Positions 34,365 through 43,123 of a DNA stretch of 64,000 bases are shown here, piece after piece. Both the position numbers and the translations under genes were made by a program. Source of the stretch: Lishizhenia sp965656535 (GTDB lineage: Bacteria > Bacteroidota > Bacteroidia > Flavobacteriales_D > Crocinitomicaceae); NCBI GenBank assembly GCA_965656535.1, contig CBFHKX010000002.1, positions 448,210-512,209 on the forward strand. The letters are read 5' to 3'. The notes below the pieces were generated by a model. That model was given only the letters and a program-made list of their open reading frames with translations, was not told where the DNA came from and ran no database searches. Numbering within the stretch: the stretch's first letter is position 1; each line of letters starts with the position of its first letter.

Positions 34365-35264
34365 TTATTTATTAAGTATTTCTATAATTCGGTTTAAATC
34401 CGTCTCAGAGTTAAAATTGATTACCAACTTTCCGCTACCTTGTTTACTTTTTGTAATTTCTACTTTTGCAGCAACCTTATCCCCAAGATATTCTCTAAAG
34501 TTGTTTTGTTCCGGACTTATATCAGCAGCTTTACCTTTAATTTTAGGTTCTTCTACTTTGGTCTCCTTGTTTTTAAGAATAGCTTCTAGAGATCTTACCG
34601 ATAATCCTTCTTCTAAAATTCTGTAATAAAGTTCAATTTGCTTTTCTTCGTTTCCAGCAGAAACAAGTGCTCTTGCGTGCCCCATTGAGATAAGATTATC
34701 TCTAACTCCTTTTTGAACTAGGGCTGGAAGTTTTAATAAGCGTAAATGGTTAGTAATTGAAGATCTACTTTTAGCAATTTTCTTGCTTAATTCTTCTTGG
34801 GTAAGCGCACATTCTTCTAAAAGTCTTTCATAAGAGAGGGCAACCTCAATTGCATTTAAATCTTCTCTTTGTATGTTTTCAACCAATGCCATTTCTAGCA
34901 TCGTTTGATCATTAGCTACACGTATGTATGCAGGAACCTCTTCTAATCCTGCGAGTTGAGATGCTCTAAAGCGTCTCTCACCAGATATTAGTTGATATTT
35001 ATCTCTGCCTAATTTTCTTACGGTTAGCGGTTGTATAATTCCGTGTTCACTGATAGATTGACTTAATTCTTTTAGTGCAGCTTCTTCAAAATGTGTTCTT
35101 GGATTAAACGGATTTGCTTCTATACTAGAAATGGGTAACATAGCGATTGATCCTAAAACTGATTTGTCTGAGATATCTGAGGAAGTAATGTCTGTAGCAG
35201 AACTTTCAAGTAATGCGCCTAAACCTTTTCCCAAGGGTGGTCTTTTATTTGTCTTAGAGCTCAT
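34365..35264 (-). CDS. parB: Chromosome partitioning protein ParB
   Basis: Centromere-binding CTP-switch protein that spreads from parS sites and works with ParA in chromosome segregation. The 299-residue protein starts MSSKTNKRPPLGKGLGALL, then ISSIEANPFNPRTHFEEAAL, the CTP/arginine motif SGERRFRASQLAG, NIQREDLNAIEVALSYERLL and the helix-turn-helix region EELSKKIAKSRSSITNHLRLL. The start at 35264 is preferred over a longer frame because it overlaps the parA end by 11 bases as is usual for parAB. No parS site is seen in the window. Confidence 0.95.
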   Translation of the reverse strand: MSSKTNKRPPLGKGLGALLESSATDITSSDISDKSVLGSIAMLPISSIEANPFNPRTHFEEAALKELSQSISEHGIIQPLTVRKLGRDKYQLISGERRFRASQLAGLEEVPAYIRVANDQTMLEMALVENIQREDLNAIEVALSYERLLEECALTQEELSKKIAKSRSSITNHLRLLKLPALVQKGVRDNLISMGHARALVSAGNEEKQIELYYRILEEGLSVRSLEAILKNKETKVEEPKIKGKAADISPEQNNFREYLGDKVAAKVEITKSKQGSGKLVINFNSETDLNRIIEILNK

Positions 35265-36066
35265 TTCCAAGTTTAATTTGTTTGTCGTCTTCGTTAATTT
35301 TAGTTGCGTTATTACGCTGTAATACTTCGCGTGCAAAATTAAGATAATTCACAGAACCTTTACTTGTTGCATCATGCATTACGATGGTTTCTCCAAAGCT
35401 TGGAGCTTCTCCGAGTTTCGTATTTCTATGAATTACAGTGTCAAAGACCAATTCTTGAAAATGTGTTTTAACCTCTTCAACCACTTGGTTGGCTAAGCGT
35501 AAACGAGTATCGTACATGGTGAGAAGAATTCCTTCAATTTCTAAATCTTCGTTTAGTCTTCCCTGAACGATTTTTATCGTATTCAATAATTTCCCTAAGC
35601 CTTCTAAAGCAAAATACTCGCATTGAACGGGTATCATAACTGCATCAGCTGCCGTTAAAGAATTTACTGTTATAAGGCCTAAAGATGGAGAGCAATCTAT
35701 GATAATAAAGTCATACTCGTCTTTGATTTTATTTAGTGCCATTTTGAGCATGTGCTCTCGATTAGGCATGTTAATCATTTCTAACTCAGCTCCAACAAGA
35801 TCTATGTGAGAAGGAAGAATATCTAAATTCGGATTTGCTGTTGTTAAAATTAAATCTTTAGGATGAACTTCATTGACTAAACAATCGTATATGTTTTTAT
35901 TGTTCTTTGGATCAAATCCGAGTCCAGACGTAGCATTTGCTTGCGGGTCTGCATCAACAATCAATGTTTTATACTCTAACACACCTAAACAACCAGCTAA
36001 ATTAATCGCTGTTGTGGTTTTCCCAACTCCTCCTTTTTGATTTGCTATTGCAATAATTTTACCCAT
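35254..36066 (-). CDS. parA: Chromosome partitioning ATPase ParA
   Basis: A 270-residue deviant Walker-type ATPase that forms gradients on the nucleoid for chromosome segregation with ParB. The N-terminal AIANQKGGVGKTTTAINL is the deviant Walker A motif, DADPQANAT follows, IIIDCSPSLGLIT is Walker B, and VIHRNTKLGEAPSFG is the family's late motif. It overlaps parB by 11 bases and opens a conserved minus-strand cluster of cell-envelope and partitioning genes. The 100-nt gap upstream separates it from the DUF3276 gene. Confidence 0.96.
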   Translation of the reverse strand: MGKIIAIANQKGGVGKTTTAINLAGCLGVLEYKTLIVDADPQANATSGLGFDPKNNKNIYDCLVNEVHPKDLILTTANPNLDILPSHIDLVGAELEMINMPNREHMLKMALNKIKDEYDFIIIDCSPSLGLITVNSLTAADAVMIPVQCEYFALEGLGKLLNTIKIVQGRLNEDLEIEGILLTMYDTRLRLANQVVEEVKTHFQELVFDTVIHRNTKLGEAPSFGETIVMHDATSKGSVNYLNFAREVLQRNNATKINEDDKQIKLGNEL

Positions 36067-36168
36067 AAATGACGTTTAATGAGGTAAAGATACTTTTTAA
36101 CCTCTTGTAAAACGGTATAAATACATTAATATTTATCCTCTTTTTAATGTTAATTGATTGTGGATAAC

Positions 36169-36495
36169 TTACTTTAAGTCATCAAAGCTTAACTCTTCAA
36201 CTTCTTGAGTCGACTTACTGTCTTTATTTGTTTCAGAATTTTTCAGTTCTGTAATTTTATCCATGACTTCCTGAAAACCTTCTGTGAACTTTTCAAAATC
36301 TTCCTTGTATAGAAAAATTTTATGCTTTTGGTAAGAAGCTTTTCCGTCATAGGAGGACTTTTTACTTTCAGTGAGTGTTAGATACAAATCATTATTCCGG
36401 GTAGATTTAATATCGAAAAAGTAAGTTCGTTTTCCTGCTCTCACGGCTTTCGAGTAAACTTCATCGTTTCTCTCATTTCTAATTCCATCTTCCAT
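36169..36495 (-). CDS. DUF3276 PUR-alpha-like nucleic-acid-binding protein
   Basis: A 108-residue Bacteroidetes-specific protein of DUF3276, a PUR-domain fold believed to bind single-stranded nucleic acid. Recognisable segments are VYSKAVRAGKRTYFFDIKST and DLYLTLTESKK, followed by HKIFLYKEDFEKFTEGF and an acidic tail. The ATG at 36495 is chosen because it gives the standard family start MEDGIRNE. It is not obviously part of the parAB unit. Confidence 0.88.
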   Translation of the reverse strand: MEDGIRNERNDEVYSKAVRAGKRTYFFDIKSTRNNDLYLTLTESKKSSYDGKASYQKHKIFLYKEDFEKFTEGFQEVMDKITELKNSETNKDSKSTQEVEELSFDDLK

Positions 36496-36600
36496 AAATA
36501 AAGTAATCGATCTTAGCAAATATTGAAATTTTAATCAATAAATCCAAGTAAAGTGAATAACTCTCTCTGTTGTACTAATTCTATTGCTATATTTATGTAA

Positions 36601-37373
36601 ATGAAACGATTACTACTACTTGTTGCACTCTTTGTAGCCTTGGCGAACTGTATTGAGCAGACTTCTCAGCCCACAATGAATCCAAATAAAGATCTTGTAA
36701 AGCAGACTACCGATAGCAGTTTTACAAGGCTCGTGTCACATAAATCAGAAACATATAAAATAGATAGCTTGGAGCAAGCTTTATTTCTGCGGGATTAATT
36801 GATATTCAGACTCTAAATGATTCTACTCTTGTAAGCCTAAAATATAGGACGGCTGATAACTTTATGAAGAGACCGCTCTATTCTAATCTCAGAAAGGCTT
36901 ATTTACAGCCCGAAATTGCTCGGAGGTTAGCAAGAGTTTAGCAGTTTTTATCTAAAGAAGATAGTTCTTTAAGGCTTTTAGCTTATGATGCGGTAAGACC
37001 TAGGTCTGTTCAATGGTAAATGTGGAAAGGTATAGATACCTTGCCTGTTTCCAGGGGCGTTAAATTTGTAAGCAATCCAAAAAATGGCAGTGTTCATAAT
37101 TATGGTTGTGCGGTTGATTTGACACTCGCAGATCAGTTTGGAAATGCACTTGATATGGGTGCAGAGTATGATGATTTGAGACGAATTGCCTACCCGCAGT
37201 TTGAGCAGGAATTTTTATTAAAAGGTCTACTTTCTAAAGAACAGTTGGCCAACAGGGCTTTATTAAGAAGGGTGATGAAAAAAGAGGGTTTTTCTGGTAT
37301 ACCAACAGAATGGTGGCATTTTAATGGTCATTCGCGTTCGCGCGCAAAAAAGCGCTACAAAATTATAGAATAG
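36601..37373 (+). pseudogene. D-alanyl-D-alanine dipeptidase (VanX/DdpX family), disrupted
   Basis: A zinc dipeptidase of the VanX/DdpX/PcgL type, broken by three lesions. A lipoprotein start (lipobox LANC) runs to about residue 60, then a one-base frameshift near 36775-36795 moves the homologous sequence AGLIDIQTLND to another frame, and two stops occur in that frame: TAG at 36939-36941 in ARV-stop-QFL and TAA at 37017-37019 in VQW-stop-MWKG. All active-site features remain in the remaining frame: YDAVRP (Arg), SVHNYGCAVDLT (zinc His and Asp) and EWWHF (catalytic Glu, zinc His). The retained catalytic residues suggest recent inactivation, or sequencing error. A TATATTTA box lies just before the start. 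Confidence 0.85.
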
Positions 37374-37385
37374 TTCAACTCACAA

Positions 37386-38300
37386 TTATTTCCATCGTAA
37401 AATCTCAATTTCTTCTTGCTTTTCTTGTGGATAGCTTTGTTTGATTTTTTTAAATAAAAGACCAAGACTCTGAGCTTTTGAGTTTCTAGGCAAATGGAAT
37501 CCAACGATAGACCTTGCAGGTTGTTTCCCTTTTAAGGTTTTGATTGAAGGTGATAAGGATGGGTATTGTTTAGCAAAATACTCAGGAAGTAAGGTGTATC
37601 CTCCTTTTGCTTTAGCCATATCAATCAATATTTGCATGTTTCCACCTTCATAATCCCAATCTTGCGCTAAGTTTTTCTTGATTTCACAAAAGTTAATCAT
37701 TTGTGTTCTCAGGCAATTATCTTTACTTAACAGCCACGGTTGATGTAAGGAAAGGCTTTCTTTGTCTACTTTCTTACTGTTAATAGTTGGTGCGTATACT
37801 TCAATTTTTTCATTAAATAACGGTAATGTTGTAAGATTCGATTCGAGAAGTGGACCGGCCATTATTCCGGCATCTATTCTTTTAGCTGTAACGGCTTCTA
37901 AAAGGTGTTCTGAGTTGAGTTCCTTAACCTTTAGTTTAATGTTGGGTAAAATGACATCCCAAAAACTATACAGTTTAGGTACCAGATATGCACTAATAGT
38001 TGGTATAATACCTAAAACAATTTCCTCTTTAAATTTCCCTTCTTTTTTTGAAATAAATTGAGATAATGCATCAAACGTATTTTCTACTTCTAATAAATAG
38101 GGTAGAATTTCTTCTCCAAACGAAGATAGTTTGACAGGGTAAGTATCTCTATTAAAAATGGAATACCCTAAGGTGTCTTCTGCTTTTTTTATTTGCATAG
38201 ATAGCGTTGGTTGTGTTACAAAACTTGCTTCTGCTGCTCGTTTAAAGTTAGACTCTCTGTGTACGGCCAGTATATATCGAATTTGTGCTTCTGAAATCAT
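37386..38300 (-). CDS. oxyR: Hydrogen-peroxide-sensing LysR regulator OxyR
   Basis: A 305-residue LysR-type regulator that senses peroxide through a reversible disulfide. The N-terminal helix-turn-helix (residues 7-60: AVHRESNFKRAAEASFVTQP) is followed by the effector domain; CLRTQMINFC holds Cys196 and Cys205, nine residues apart as in E. coli OxyR (Cys199 and Cys208), which identifies it as OxyR rather than a generic LysR. The ATG at 38300 is chosen because it starts the DNA-binding domain. It is divergent from dps, with an OxyR-like operator directly before its own start (38301-38336), so it probably controls dps and itself. Confidence 0.93.
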   Translation of the reverse strand: MISEAQIRYILAVHRESNFKRAAEASFVTQPTLSMQIKKAEDTLGYSIFNRDTYPVKLSSFGEEILPYLLEVENTFDALSQFISKKEGKFKEEIVLGIIPTISAYLVPKLYSFWDVILPNIKLKVKELNSEHLLEAVTAKRIDAGIMAGPLLESNLTTLPLFNEKIEVYAPTINSKKVDKESLSLHQPWLLSKDNCLRTQMINFCEIKKNLAQDWDYEGGNMQILIDMAKAKGGYTLLPEYFAKQYPSLSPSIKTLKGKQPARSIVGFHLPRNSKAQSLGLLFKKIKQSYPQEKQEEIEILRWK

Positions 38301-38336
38301 ATAGATAAAATCTATGTAAATATAGTAATAATAGAT
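38301..38336. promoter_or_regulatory. OxyR-like operator between oxyR and dps
   Basis: ATAG-7-CTAT at 38301-38315 fits the OxyR half-operator ATAGntnnnanCTAT exactly, and a second ATAG lies six bases on at 38322-38325 with a partial match after seven more. It touches the oxyR start codon and precedes the dps promoter. Confidence 0.6.
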
Positions 38337-38359
38337 TATGTTTAAGTGTTTAAATAGCT

Positions 38360-38367
38360 TATCTTTG
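38360..38367 (+). promoter_or_regulatory. -7 promoter box for dps
   Basis: TATCTTTG, an exact TAnnTTTG match, 21 nt before the dps ATG and 23 nt after the OxyR-like operator, so an activator bound there could contact RNA polymerase. Confidence 0.55.
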
Positions 38368-38388
38368 TTTTGAACAAAATAGAATAGT

Positions 38389-38832
38389 ATGAAAACGAGC
38401 AAAAAAATGATCAAGGAGTTAAACACTTTATTAGCGACATATCAAATTCATTATCAAAATTTACGTGCCTTGCACTGGAATATAAAAGGTAACAGTTTCT
38501 TTGAGATACATGCAAAGTATGAAGAACTGTATTTGAGAACACAAATTATCATTGATGATTTGGCAGAGCGTATACTTTCGTTAGATGCGCAGCCAATTCA
38601 TTCATACAATGATTATTTAGAGACCTCTCTTATTGCTGAAAATGAACATATTTCTGATGCAACTGTTGGAATGAAATATGTGTTGAAAGCGCAAAAAGAG
38701 ATTTTAAAGCTAGAGCGTGTTATACTTTCTGTTTCTGGTGAATTAGAAGATGAGGGTACGAATAGTTTAATGTCTGATTTAATTGCAGAAAAAGAAAAAA
38801 CCAATTGGATGTTTAAAGCATGGATTGGTTAG
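38389..38832 (+). CDS. dps: Dps-family ferritin-like DNA protection protein
   Basis: A 147-residue miniferritin that oxidises and stores iron using hydrogen peroxide and protects DNA. Ferroxidase ligands are at the expected spacing: His29 (ALHWNIKG), His41, Asp56 and Glu60 (IIIDDLAERI), each two residues before the numbering used in Listeria Dps. The lack of a long basic tail makes strong DNA binding less certain. It is divergent from oxyR and followed 100 nt later by a peroxiredoxin gene, making a peroxide-defence group. Confidence 0.95.
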   Translation: MKTSKKMIKELNTLLATYQIHYQNLRALHWNIKGNSFFEIHAKYEELYLRTQIIIDDLAERILSLDAQPIHSYNDYLETSLIAENEHISDATVGMKYVLKAQKEILKLERVILSVSGELEDEGTNSLMSDLIAEKEKTNWMFKAWIG

Positions 38833-38933
38833 TTATTAACAAATTGAAGGAATAATTCTAAAAGCAACCTTTAAAAAATAGAGAAATATTAATTTCGTAT
38901 TTTGAAATAAATTATACAATAAAAACAAATAAA

Positions 38934-39566
38934 ATGTCAGTATTAGTAGGTAAAAAAGCACCTTCATTTTCTGCAGGAGCAGTTGTAAATGGAGGAGAAA
39001 TCGTAGCAGATTTTTCATTAGATCAGTATGTAGGTAAAAATCCGGTAGTCTTATTTTTCTATCCAAAAGATTTTACTTTCGTTTGTCCATCAGAATTACA
39101 CGCTTTTCAGAACAGAATGGCTGATTTCGAAGAGAGAGGTTGTAAAGTAGTTGCGGTTTCTACAGATACAGAAGAATCACACTGGGGATGGTTACAAGTA
39201 CCTAAAAACAAAGGTGGTATTGAAGGGATTAAATACCCAATCGTCGCAGATACATCAAAAACAATTTCTGATGCTTACGGAGTATTAGCCGGAGATTATG
39301 AGTACGATATGGAAGAAGGTTTAGTAGCAACTGGACCTATGATTGCTTATAGAGGTCTTTTCTTAATTGATAAAGACGGAGTAGTTCAACATCAAATTGT
39401 AAACAATTTCCCATTAGGAAGAAACGTTGATGAAGCGATTAGAATGGTAGATGCATTGCAATTTTTCGAAGAAAATGGCGAGGTTTGTCCAGCAAACTGG
39501 CAAAAAGGAGAAGAAGGAATGAAAGATACTTTTGAAGGAGTAGCTGACTACCTTTCTAAGAACTAA
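38934..39566 (+). CDS. 2-Cys peroxiredoxin (AhpC/TSA family)
   Basis: A 210-residue thiol peroxidase that reduces hydrogen peroxide and organic peroxides. The peroxidatic Cys51 lies in DFTFVCPSE and the resolving Cys185 in GEVCPANWQ, the typical 2-Cys Prx1/AhpC arrangement, with ESHWGWLQVPKNKGG and VADTSKTISDAYGVL in between. It is probably recycled by a thioredoxin system, of which trxB is at 45263. A TATTTTG sequence upstream is a near-match -7 box. It ends at a terminator. Confidence 0.95.
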   Translation: MSVLVGKKAPSFSAGAVVNGGEIVADFSLDQYVGKNPVVLFFYPKDFTFVCPSELHAFQNRMADFEERGCKVVAVSTDTEESHWGWLQVPKNKGGIEGIKYPIVADTSKTISDAYGVLAGDYEYDMEEGLVATGPMIAYRGLFLIDKDGVVQHQIVNNFPLGRNVDEAIRMVDALQFFEENGEVCPANWQKGEEGMKDTFEGVADYLSKN

Positions 39567-39586
39567 AAAAAATTTAGTCGATTATA

Positions 39587-39620
39587 AAATCCGAGCAGCT
39601 TCAGTTGTTCGGATTTTTTT
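39587..39620 (+). terminator. Rho-independent terminator after the peroxiredoxin gene
   Basis: Arms AAATCCGA (39587-39594) and TCGGATTT (39609-39616), followed by a T-run. Confidence 0.78.
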
Positions 39621-39651
39621 GTGCTTTTTCATTTCAGACGTTCTTTTTCTT

Positions 39652-39659
39652 TATGTTTG
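39652..39659 (+). promoter_or_regulatory. -7 promoter box ahead of the membrane protein gene at 39675
   Basis: TATGTTTG, an exact TAnnTTTG match, 15 nt before the ATG at 39675. It excludes the upstream GTG at 39621 as the start. Confidence 0.5.
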
Positions 39660-39674
39660 CTTAAAATTAAAAGG

Positions 39675-40052
39675 ATGGAGTTAAACGATAACGTAAAAAA
39701 ATTAATAGAACGATTAATAATCGTAGTGATGCTTATTGCTGGAGGCTACATTATTTATTATTACTGGAACACGCAGGATCTTTACGATTTAAGAAATCTA
39801 CCTATGAGCGTGATATCAGCTATTATGCTTTACATTATTTGTCAACTCGCCAAACGTTTTTTATTCAAAGAAATGGGTTGGTATGATTGGTTATATTACA
39901 TCGGGTTAATTTCTGTACTGATGCCTTTATTGTTAAAGCAAGAAACAGGGAATTGGTTAAATTTAGTCACTGATTACGGTTCATTGTTCCTTTTGGTTCC
40001 TCCAATATTTGGTGGTCGTGTTATACTTGATAAGCAAAACCGGAAACACTAA
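39675..40052 (+). CDS. Small membrane protein of unknown function
   Basis: A 125-residue protein starting MELNDNVKKLIERL with about four hydrophobic helices (IIVVMLIAGGYIIYYYW, VISAIMLYIICQLA, WLYYIGLISVLMPLLL, YGSLFLLVPPIFGG). No motif is recognised. The longer frame from a GTG at 39621 is unlikely because the promoter box at 39652 lies inside it. It is probably inner-membrane. Confidence 0.7.
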   Translation: MELNDNVKKLIERLIIVVMLIAGGYIIYYYWNTQDLYDLRNLPMSVISAIMLYIICQLAKRFLFKEMGWYDWLYYIGLISVLMPLLLKQETGNWLNLVTDYGSLFLLVPPIFGGRVILDKQNRKH

Positions 40053-40144
40053 CTATTTTATTCTTAAGCAGATAGTTGAGTATCCAAGAGTGTAGGCTTT
40101 TTTAGTTTATTTTCCTTTCGTATATTTTTTATTTTCGACAATAA

Positions 40145-42052
40145 ATGAAGAGAATGGAAAAACGACTACTTAAGATTGCACTTTTAATTTGTTTTTGTTC
40201 AAATTTATCTTGGGCTGCAGATGGAGACACTACCATTATTCGATCCCATGATCAAGTGGATATGGTTTGGAATCAGCGTTACACGCAAAAAGCTCTTTTT
40301 CCTGACGGCTCTAAAACATACAGGAAAATATTGTTTAGATATGAACTAGGTTGTGCCTCAGGTGGATGCAGTGATTGGGATTATTTGACTATGGCATATA
40401 TTCAGAAACCAATTACAGACTCCACTTTCGAACGGATTCATCTAGCTAGTTTAGTTACTCCTTATGCAAATGGATATTCATCTAACTGGAGTCAGGATTT
40501 TGTGCTGGATATTACAGATTATGCAACTCAAATCGTGGGTCAACCAGATTCTGTTGAGATTGGTGTTTGGTACGACGGTTGGTCTGCTGGTTTTTCGGCT
40601 ACATTCGATTTTATATTTATAGAGGGTACTCCTCCAAGAGATCCTAAAAGAACTATACCTCTATATTATAGTGGATATGGTGGTGGAGCAGAATACGGAA
40701 ATCCAACTAATTCTATAGAAAATTTCTTAACAGAACAAACGGTAACTTTACTGCCTGGCGAAGAATGTGCACGCTTACATTTTACAGCTACGGGACATAG
40801 TTTTGGACAAGATCCGTGTGCGGAATTTTGTCCTAAAAACTACTACTTAAATGTAAATGGTGCGCAGGTAGCTTCAAATGGGTTGTTAAGTAACTGCGGA
40901 GATAATCCGAATTTTCCTCAACCAGGTACTTGGCTGTATGATAGAGCAGGCTGGTGTCCGGGCGAAATAGCTACACGTTGGGAACATGAATTAACAGATT
41001 ATATGTCGCCTAATTCTTCAAATACCATAGATATTGATATGGAGGCACACGTGTATAATGGAGGTAATAACTTTGCTCCTAATTATAAGTTTGGTACTGT
41101 ATTGCATACCTTGGGTGCTCCAAATTTTGAAAACGACGCTGAGTTACTTAAAATCTTATCTCCATCCACTGAATTTGACTTTAATCGCTTTAATCCTACG
41201 TGTTCAGATGCAGAGGTAATGATTAAAAACAACGGCGGTACTCCATTAACATCGCTAACCATTAGATATGGTGTTGAAGGAGGGGATGAGGAGACTTATT
41301 ACTGGTCCGGTAATCTAAAAATTGGAGAATCTGAAAGAGTGGTTTTACCTTTAAATACAGGAGATTATTTGGGAGCTTCTTCAAATAAAATATTTCATGC
41401 AACGGTCGAAAATCCGAATGGACAAACGGATGAATGGGTGCTAGATAACACCTTAAGTTCAACATATGAAACTCCGCTCGTGATGGACCAACAATTTATT
41501 GTGCGTCTTTCTACAAACAGCGCTGCAAATGAAACAAGTTATACAGTAATAGACGATAATGGTAATTTGGTATATTCTAAAGATAATCTAACCAATAATA
41601 CTCTGTATCAGGATACCTTAGATTTACCTGCCGGTTGCTACAAGTTAGAAGTTTTAGACAGCGGTGGTGATGGTTTGAATTTCTTTGCTAATAATGATGG
41701 AAGTGGTTCTATTCAATTGCGTGTTGTGGGTGGAGGAATATACAGAAGTTACAATTCTAATTTTGGAGAAGAGATAACCGAGTATTTCACTACAACTTCT
41801 GCACTAAGCACCCAAAACATTATAAAAGACGATAATATTTACGTTTATCCTAATCCAAGTAATGCACTTGTAAATGTTTTAACAGATTTGACATTTGACA
41901 AAATTCTGTTGTACGACATGAACGGAAGGCGTGTTGGTATGACCACTTCTAATAGTATCGCTGTTGACGCCTTACAGAACGGAAGTTACATTTTAGTTAT
42001 TGAGTACAACGGTAATGCAATAGAAAGAAAAAAGATAAGTGTACAGCATTAG
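40145..42052 (+). CDS. Secreted PNGase F-like glycopeptidase with T9SS C-terminal domain
   Basis: A 635-residue secreted enzyme resembling peptide-N4-(N-acetyl-beta-glucosaminyl)asparagine amidase F, which releases whole N-glycans. After a signal peptide (about 1-25), the N-terminal PNGase F domain holds Asp79 (GCSDWDYL, equivalent of catalytic Asp60), and the C-terminal domain holds Glu227 (PCAEFCP, equivalent of Glu206) and DRAGWCPG. The third active-site position, Glu118 in Flavobacterium PNGase F, appears to be Asp144 (VWYDGW). A C-terminal Por-type sorting domain (YVYPNPSN, DMNGRR, QNGSYILVI) sends it through type IX secretion. Either of two starts (40145 or 40154) is possible. It probably deglycosylates algal or host glycoproteins. 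Confidence 0.85.
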   Translation: MKRMEKRLLKIALLICFCSNLSWAADGDTTIIRSHDQVDMVWNQRYTQKALFPDGSKTYRKILFRYELGCASGGCSDWDYLTMAYIQKPITDSTFERIHLASLVTPYANGYSSNWSQDFVLDITDYATQIVGQPDSVEIGVWYDGWSAGFSATFDFIFIEGTPPRDPKRTIPLYYSGYGGGAEYGNPTNSIENFLTEQTVTLLPGEECARLHFTATGHSFGQDPCAEFCPKNYYLNVNGAQVASNGLLSNCGDNPNFPQPGTWLYDRAGWCPGEIATRWEHELTDYMSPNSSNTIDIDMEAHVYNGGNNFAPNYKFGTVLHTLGAPNFENDAELLKILSPSTEFDFNRFNPTCSDAEVMIKNNGGTPLTSLTIRYGVEGGDEETYYWSGNLKIGESERVVLPLNTGDYLGASSNKIFHATVENPNGQTDEWVLDNTLSSTYETPLVMDQQFIVRLSTNSAANETSYTVIDDNGNLVYSKDNLTNNTLYQDTLDLPAGCYKLEVLDSGGDGLNFFANNDGSGSIQLRVVGGGIYRSYNSNFGEEITEYFTTTSALSTQNIIKDDNIYVYPNPSNALVNVLTDLTFDKILLYDMNGRRVGMTTSNSIAVDALQNGSYILVIEYNGNAIERKKISVQH

Positions 42053-42074
42053 TTGTAAATACTTACATTGACAT

Positions 42075-42109
42075 AAAAAATCCTACAAGCTTTGTTTGTA
42101 GGATTTTTT
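42075..42109 (+). terminator. Rho-independent terminator after the PNGase F-like gene
   Basis: A perfect 14-bp stem (AAAAAATCCTACAA with TTGTAGGATTTTTT) and a seven-base loop; the 3' arm supplies the T-run. Confidence 0.88.
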
Positions 42110-42186
42110 ATTTGTTTCTAATAAACTGAGGTTTTCAGTTTCTCAATTAAAGATGAGTTCACCTTATTCTCAAAAGTTCGATGCAT

Positions 42187-42220
42187 TAAAAAGCCCTTAT
42201 TCAATTAAGAATAAGGGCTT
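42187..42220 (-). terminator. Rho-independent terminator after sucD
   Basis: Perfect 11-bp arms AAGCCCTTATT/AATAAGGGCTT with an eight-base loop; a T-run follows on the minus strand. It lies 25 nt downstream of the sucD stop. Confidence 0.85.
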
Positions 42221-42244
42221 AAGTTTTATCTAGTATATATTATT

Positions 42245-43123
42245 TTAAGCAGTAACTCCTAAAACCTCTGCCATTTTAGAACCGACGGTTGCAGGAGAAT
42301 CTACTACATGTATTCCACACTCTCTCATGATTCTTTTCTTAGCTTCAGCGGTATCATCGTCTCCACCAACAATTGCACCAGCATGGCCCATTGTTCTTCC
42401 TTTCGGAGCAGTTTCACCTGCAATAAAACCAACTACTGGTTTTGTTCCATTTTCTTTAATCCACCTTGCAGCGTTAGCTTCTAAGTTTCCGCCTATTTCA
42501 CCTATCATTACAATTCCTTCTGTCTCTGGATCATTCATTAATAGTTCAACAGCTTCTTTTGTAGTTGTCCCAATGATAGGATCTCCACCAATACCGATAG
42601 CGGTTGTGATTCCAAGACCAGCTTTAGCAACCTGATCAGCAGCTTCATAAGTTAATGTACCTGATTTAGAAACGATACCAATTTTACCTTTTTTGAATAC
42701 GAAACCTGGCATAATACCAACTTTAGCTTCTCCGGCAGTGATAACTCCAGGACAGTTAGGTCCAATTAACGTACAATCTTTATCTGTCAAATATTCTTGA
42801 ACTGTAATCATATCTTTCACTGGAATACCCTCAGTGATACAAACAATTACTTTAATTCCCGCATTAGCAGCTTCCATAATTGCATCTGCTGCAAAAGCTG
42901 GTGGTACAAATATGATTGAAACATTAGCGCCTTGCTCTTGTACTGCTTCGGCAACTGTATTGAATACTGGTTTGTCTAAGTGTTTTTGTCCACCTTTTCC
43001 TGGCGTAACACCACCTACAACGTTTGTTCCGTACTCAATCATCTGACCAGCATGGAAAGTACCTTCGCTTCCTGTGAAACCTTGTACAATTACTTTAGAA
43101 TCTTTATTTACTAATACGCTCAT
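42245..43123 (-). CDS. sucD: Succinyl-CoA synthetase alpha subunit
   Basis: TCA-cycle enzyme subunit that makes ATP/GTP from succinyl-CoA. The 292-residue protein has the N-terminal CoA-binding GFTGSEGTFHA, the family signatures SKSGTLTYEAADQ and GEIGGNLEA, and the phosphorylated His247 in RTMGHAGAIVGG. The beta subunit gene (sucC) is not adjacent, which is usual in Flavobacteriales. It is monocistronic, ending in a strong terminator. Confidence 0.96.
   Translation of the reverse strand: MSVLVNKDSKVIVQGFTGSEGTFHAGQMIEYGTNVVGGVTPGKGGQKHLDKPVFNTVAEAVQEQGANVSIIFVPPAFAADAIMEAANAGIKVIVCITEGIPVKDMITVQEYLTDKDCTLIGPNCPGVITAGEAKVGIMPGFVFKKGKIGIVSKSGTLTYEAADQVAKAGLGITTAIGIGGDPIIGTTTKEAVELLMNDPETEGIVMIGEIGGNLEANAARWIKENGTKPVVGFIAGETAPKGRTMGHAGAIVGGDDDTAEAKKRIMRECGIHVVDSPATVGSKMAEVLGVTA

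Noticed and set aside
34365..36066. parS sites around parAB
   Set aside because: I looked for the CACGTG-centred palindrome expected for parS and saw none in this region; the CACGTG at 14769 and ACACGTGT near 41047 are not in the proper context or palindrome.
42327..42635. Open frame antisense to sucD
   Set aside because: It mirrors the codon structure of a highly conserved gene in the opposite strand; no independent start, promoter or motif.
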